A stretch of 64,000 nucleotides of DNA from JAPLJU01 sp036725345 (lineage in GTDB: Bacteria; Desulfobacterota; Syntrophia; Syntrophales; UBA2192). Below are positions 62,986 through 64,000 of the stretch, piece after piece. Each line of letters begins with the position of its first letter. Positions within the stretch are counted from its first letter, which is position 1. A model generated the notes under the pieces. The model did not search any database, had not been told where the DNA came from, and saw only the letters and a program-made list of their open reading frames with translations. The position numbers and the translations under genes were made by a program. Location of the stretch: contig DAIMEJ010000008.1 of NCBI GenBank assembly GCA_036725345.1, forward strand, positions 84,938 through 148,937, written 5' to 3'.

Positions 62986-63789
62986 ATGGAATGGGGAATG
63001 AAAAACCGTATGTCGCAACTGATCCAGCCCGACGGGCGCTGCTTTTTTCTGCCCATCGATCACGGCTACTTTCAGGGTCCGACCACGTGCCTGGAAAAAC
63101 CCTGCAGGACGATTGAACCGCTCTTGCCCTATTGTGACGCCCTCTTTGTGACACGAGGCGTGCTTCGCTCGGCCGTGAAACCGGAAAACGCCAAGCCCGT
63201 TATCCTGAGGGTTTCGGGGGGTGCGAGCGTTGTGGGCCGGGATCTCGCCCACGAGGCCCTGACCACTTCCATCGAGGAGATTATCCGCCTGAACGCAACT
63301 GCCGTCGGCGTTTCCATTTTTGTCGGGAGCGATTACGAGCACGAGTCACTGATGAACCTGGCGGACATGGTCAATCTCTGCGAGGACGTCGGCATTCCCG
63401 TCATGGCCGTCACGGCCGTGGGGAAGGAACTGGAAAAACAGGAGGCCCGATACCTTGCCCTCAGTTGCCGCATCGCGGCTGAACTCGGCGCCAGGGTCGT
63501 CAAGACATACTGGTGCAAGAACTTCCACAGGATCGTCGAAGGCTGTCCTGTTCCTGTGGTGATGGCCGGCGGCCCCAAGTGCGAGACGGAACTCGAGGTC
63601 TTCGAGTTCGTCCACGATGGTCTCCGTCGGGGGGCCATCGGCGTCAACCTGGGGAGGAATGTGTGGCAGAACCCTCATCCCGTGGCGATGATCAGGGCCC
63701 TGCGGGCCGTCATCCACGAGGATGAGACGCCGAAAGGCGCCTGGAAGATGTTTAACAGCCTCAAAAAACAGAAGAAGTTGAGAAGTTAA
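62986..63789 (+). CDS. LsrF/DeoC-type class I aldolase family protein
   Basis: 267 aa, TIM-barrel class I aldolase of the DhnA/LsrF group. PIDHGYFQGP with the phosphate/acid region, GVSIFVGSDYE, and a Schiff-base Lys candidate in RVVKTYWCKNF, then VMAGGPKCETE. In E. coli LsrF acts in autoinducer-2 breakdown; here no lsr genes are seen. GGAGG precedes ATG 62986. Related archaeal-type enzymes make DKFP/ADH for aromatic biosynthesis, an alternative. Confidence 0.88.
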   Translation: MEWGMKNRMSQLIQPDGRCFFLPIDHGYFQGPTTCLEKPCRTIEPLLPYCDALFVTRGVLRSAVKPENAKPVILRVSGGASVVGRDLAHEALTTSIEEIIRLNATAVGVSIFVGSDYEHESLMNLADMVNLCEDVGIPVMAVTAVGKELEKQEARYLALSCRIAAELGARVVKTYWCKNFHRIVEGCPVPVVMAGGPKCETELEVFEFVHDGLRRGAIGVNLGRNVWQNPHPVAMIRALRAVIHEDETPKGAWKMFNSLKKQKKLRS

Positions 63790-63828
63790 GAAGGTAAAAA
63801 GATTTAACCGACTTAAATATAGTTCGAC

Positions 63829-63985
63829 CAACATAGACAGACAAAAACGGACGAGACGGACAAGATAGACCAGATCAGGTCAAATTATGAATTGTGAGTT
63901 TTAAATCTTGAATTGATTTGAAGCTTTTTATAATTCGACATTCATAACTCAAAACTTGTATATTAAATCCCTATCGCAAAGTTTA
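63829..63985. repeat. Degenerate short-period repeats at window end
   Basis: GACAGAC/CGGACGAGACGGACAA units, then an ATGAATTGTGAGTTTTAAAT-type arm with inverse CATAACTCAAAAC arm. Confidence 0.55.
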
Positions 63986-64000
63986 AAGTTTATGTTAAAC

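Noticed and set aside
1..64000. CRISPR arrays, tRNA, rRNA, prophage and intact IS elements
   Set aside because: Repeats seen are short-period and without uniform spacers; no T-loop/anticodon pattern, phage structural gene or transposase was recognised.

Overview
This 64 kb window is a chromosomal segment with moderately high GC and dense coding. It has no rRNA, tRNA, CRISPR array, intact insertion sequence or prophage that I can recognise. Gene content points to an anaerobic or syntrophic Desulfobacterota-like (former Deltaproteobacteria) bacterium. The reasons are abundant CoA-ester chemistry (class I and class III CoA transferases, a biotin-dependent acyl-CoA carboxyltransferase, crotonase, HMG-CoA-lyase-like enzymes), a complete selenium-metabolism locus with UGA-decoded selenocysteine, a Gram-negative envelope gene set, and 7-8 bp degenerate tandem repeats between genes. 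The taxonomic statement is inference from gene content.

Layout. 1-5.3 kb: cell-wall precursor genes (alanine racemase cut by the window edge and carrying a long extra C-terminal domain, then two tandem D-Ala-D-Ala-ligase-like ATP-grasp genes), an HExxH protein and an FmdB zinc ribbon. 5.4-12.9 kb: acyl-CoA and carboxylic-acid metabolism (CoA-transferase/GNAT fusion, HDAC-like amidohydrolase, CaiB-type CoA transferase, alpha/beta hydrolase, MFS carrier, orphan P-loop protein). 12.9-22.1 kb: selenium region. A minus-strand set runs yedE, tusA-like, DUF3343 gene, NAD(P)HX-dehydratase-like gene, selD, Nudix. A divergent LysR regulator follows, then an AhpD-like/ArsS pair, threonine synthase and yedF. 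Both selD (UGA at codon 16) and arsS (UGA at codon 312) read as selenoproteins, so conventional gene calling truncates both.

22.2-34 kb: an ATP-pyrophosphatase-only GMP-synthase-like gene, small membrane and exported proteins, a peptide-binding lipoprotein, then the minus-strand run queA-tgt-yajC-secD-secF-DUF456-lepB, with mazG and DUF2065 upstream. 34.2-39.5 kb: a plus-strand cluster of carboxyltransferase, crotonase, DRE-TIM lyase-like enzyme, free biotin carrier and HMG-CoA lyase, suited to branched-chain acyl-CoA (leucine/isovalerate type) or glutaconyl-type metabolism. Its intercistronic gaps hold GC-rich hairpins. 39.5-43.3 kb: transglutaminase-like lipoprotein, two exported proteins, an RCC1-repeat relic and a CMD-family protein. 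43.4-48.6 kb: HDAC-like/hydantoinase pair, tRNA nucleotidyltransferase-like gene and an HNH protein. 48.8-54.6 kb: two-subunit CoA transferase, then a tightly overlapped minus-strand unit of class II aldolase, nadE, zinc ribbon and alcohol dehydrogenase.

54.8-64 kb: a frameshifted RidA relic, a 21-residue lipoprotein leader ORF ending at a UGA, lytic transglycosylase, beta-hydroxyacid dehydrogenase, nitroreductase, D,D-carboxypeptidase, a DUF4124-trypsin protein, a possible PD-(D/E)XK protein, a thioredoxin-like ferredoxin, a response regulator, PspC and DUF2845 proteins, and a LsrF/DeoC-type aldolase. The most notable content is the pair of hidden selenoproteins beside a selenium-transport/carrier operon, the divergent Ddl pair with a nearly identical 69 bp 3' block, and the window-wide family of short-period intergenic repeats.
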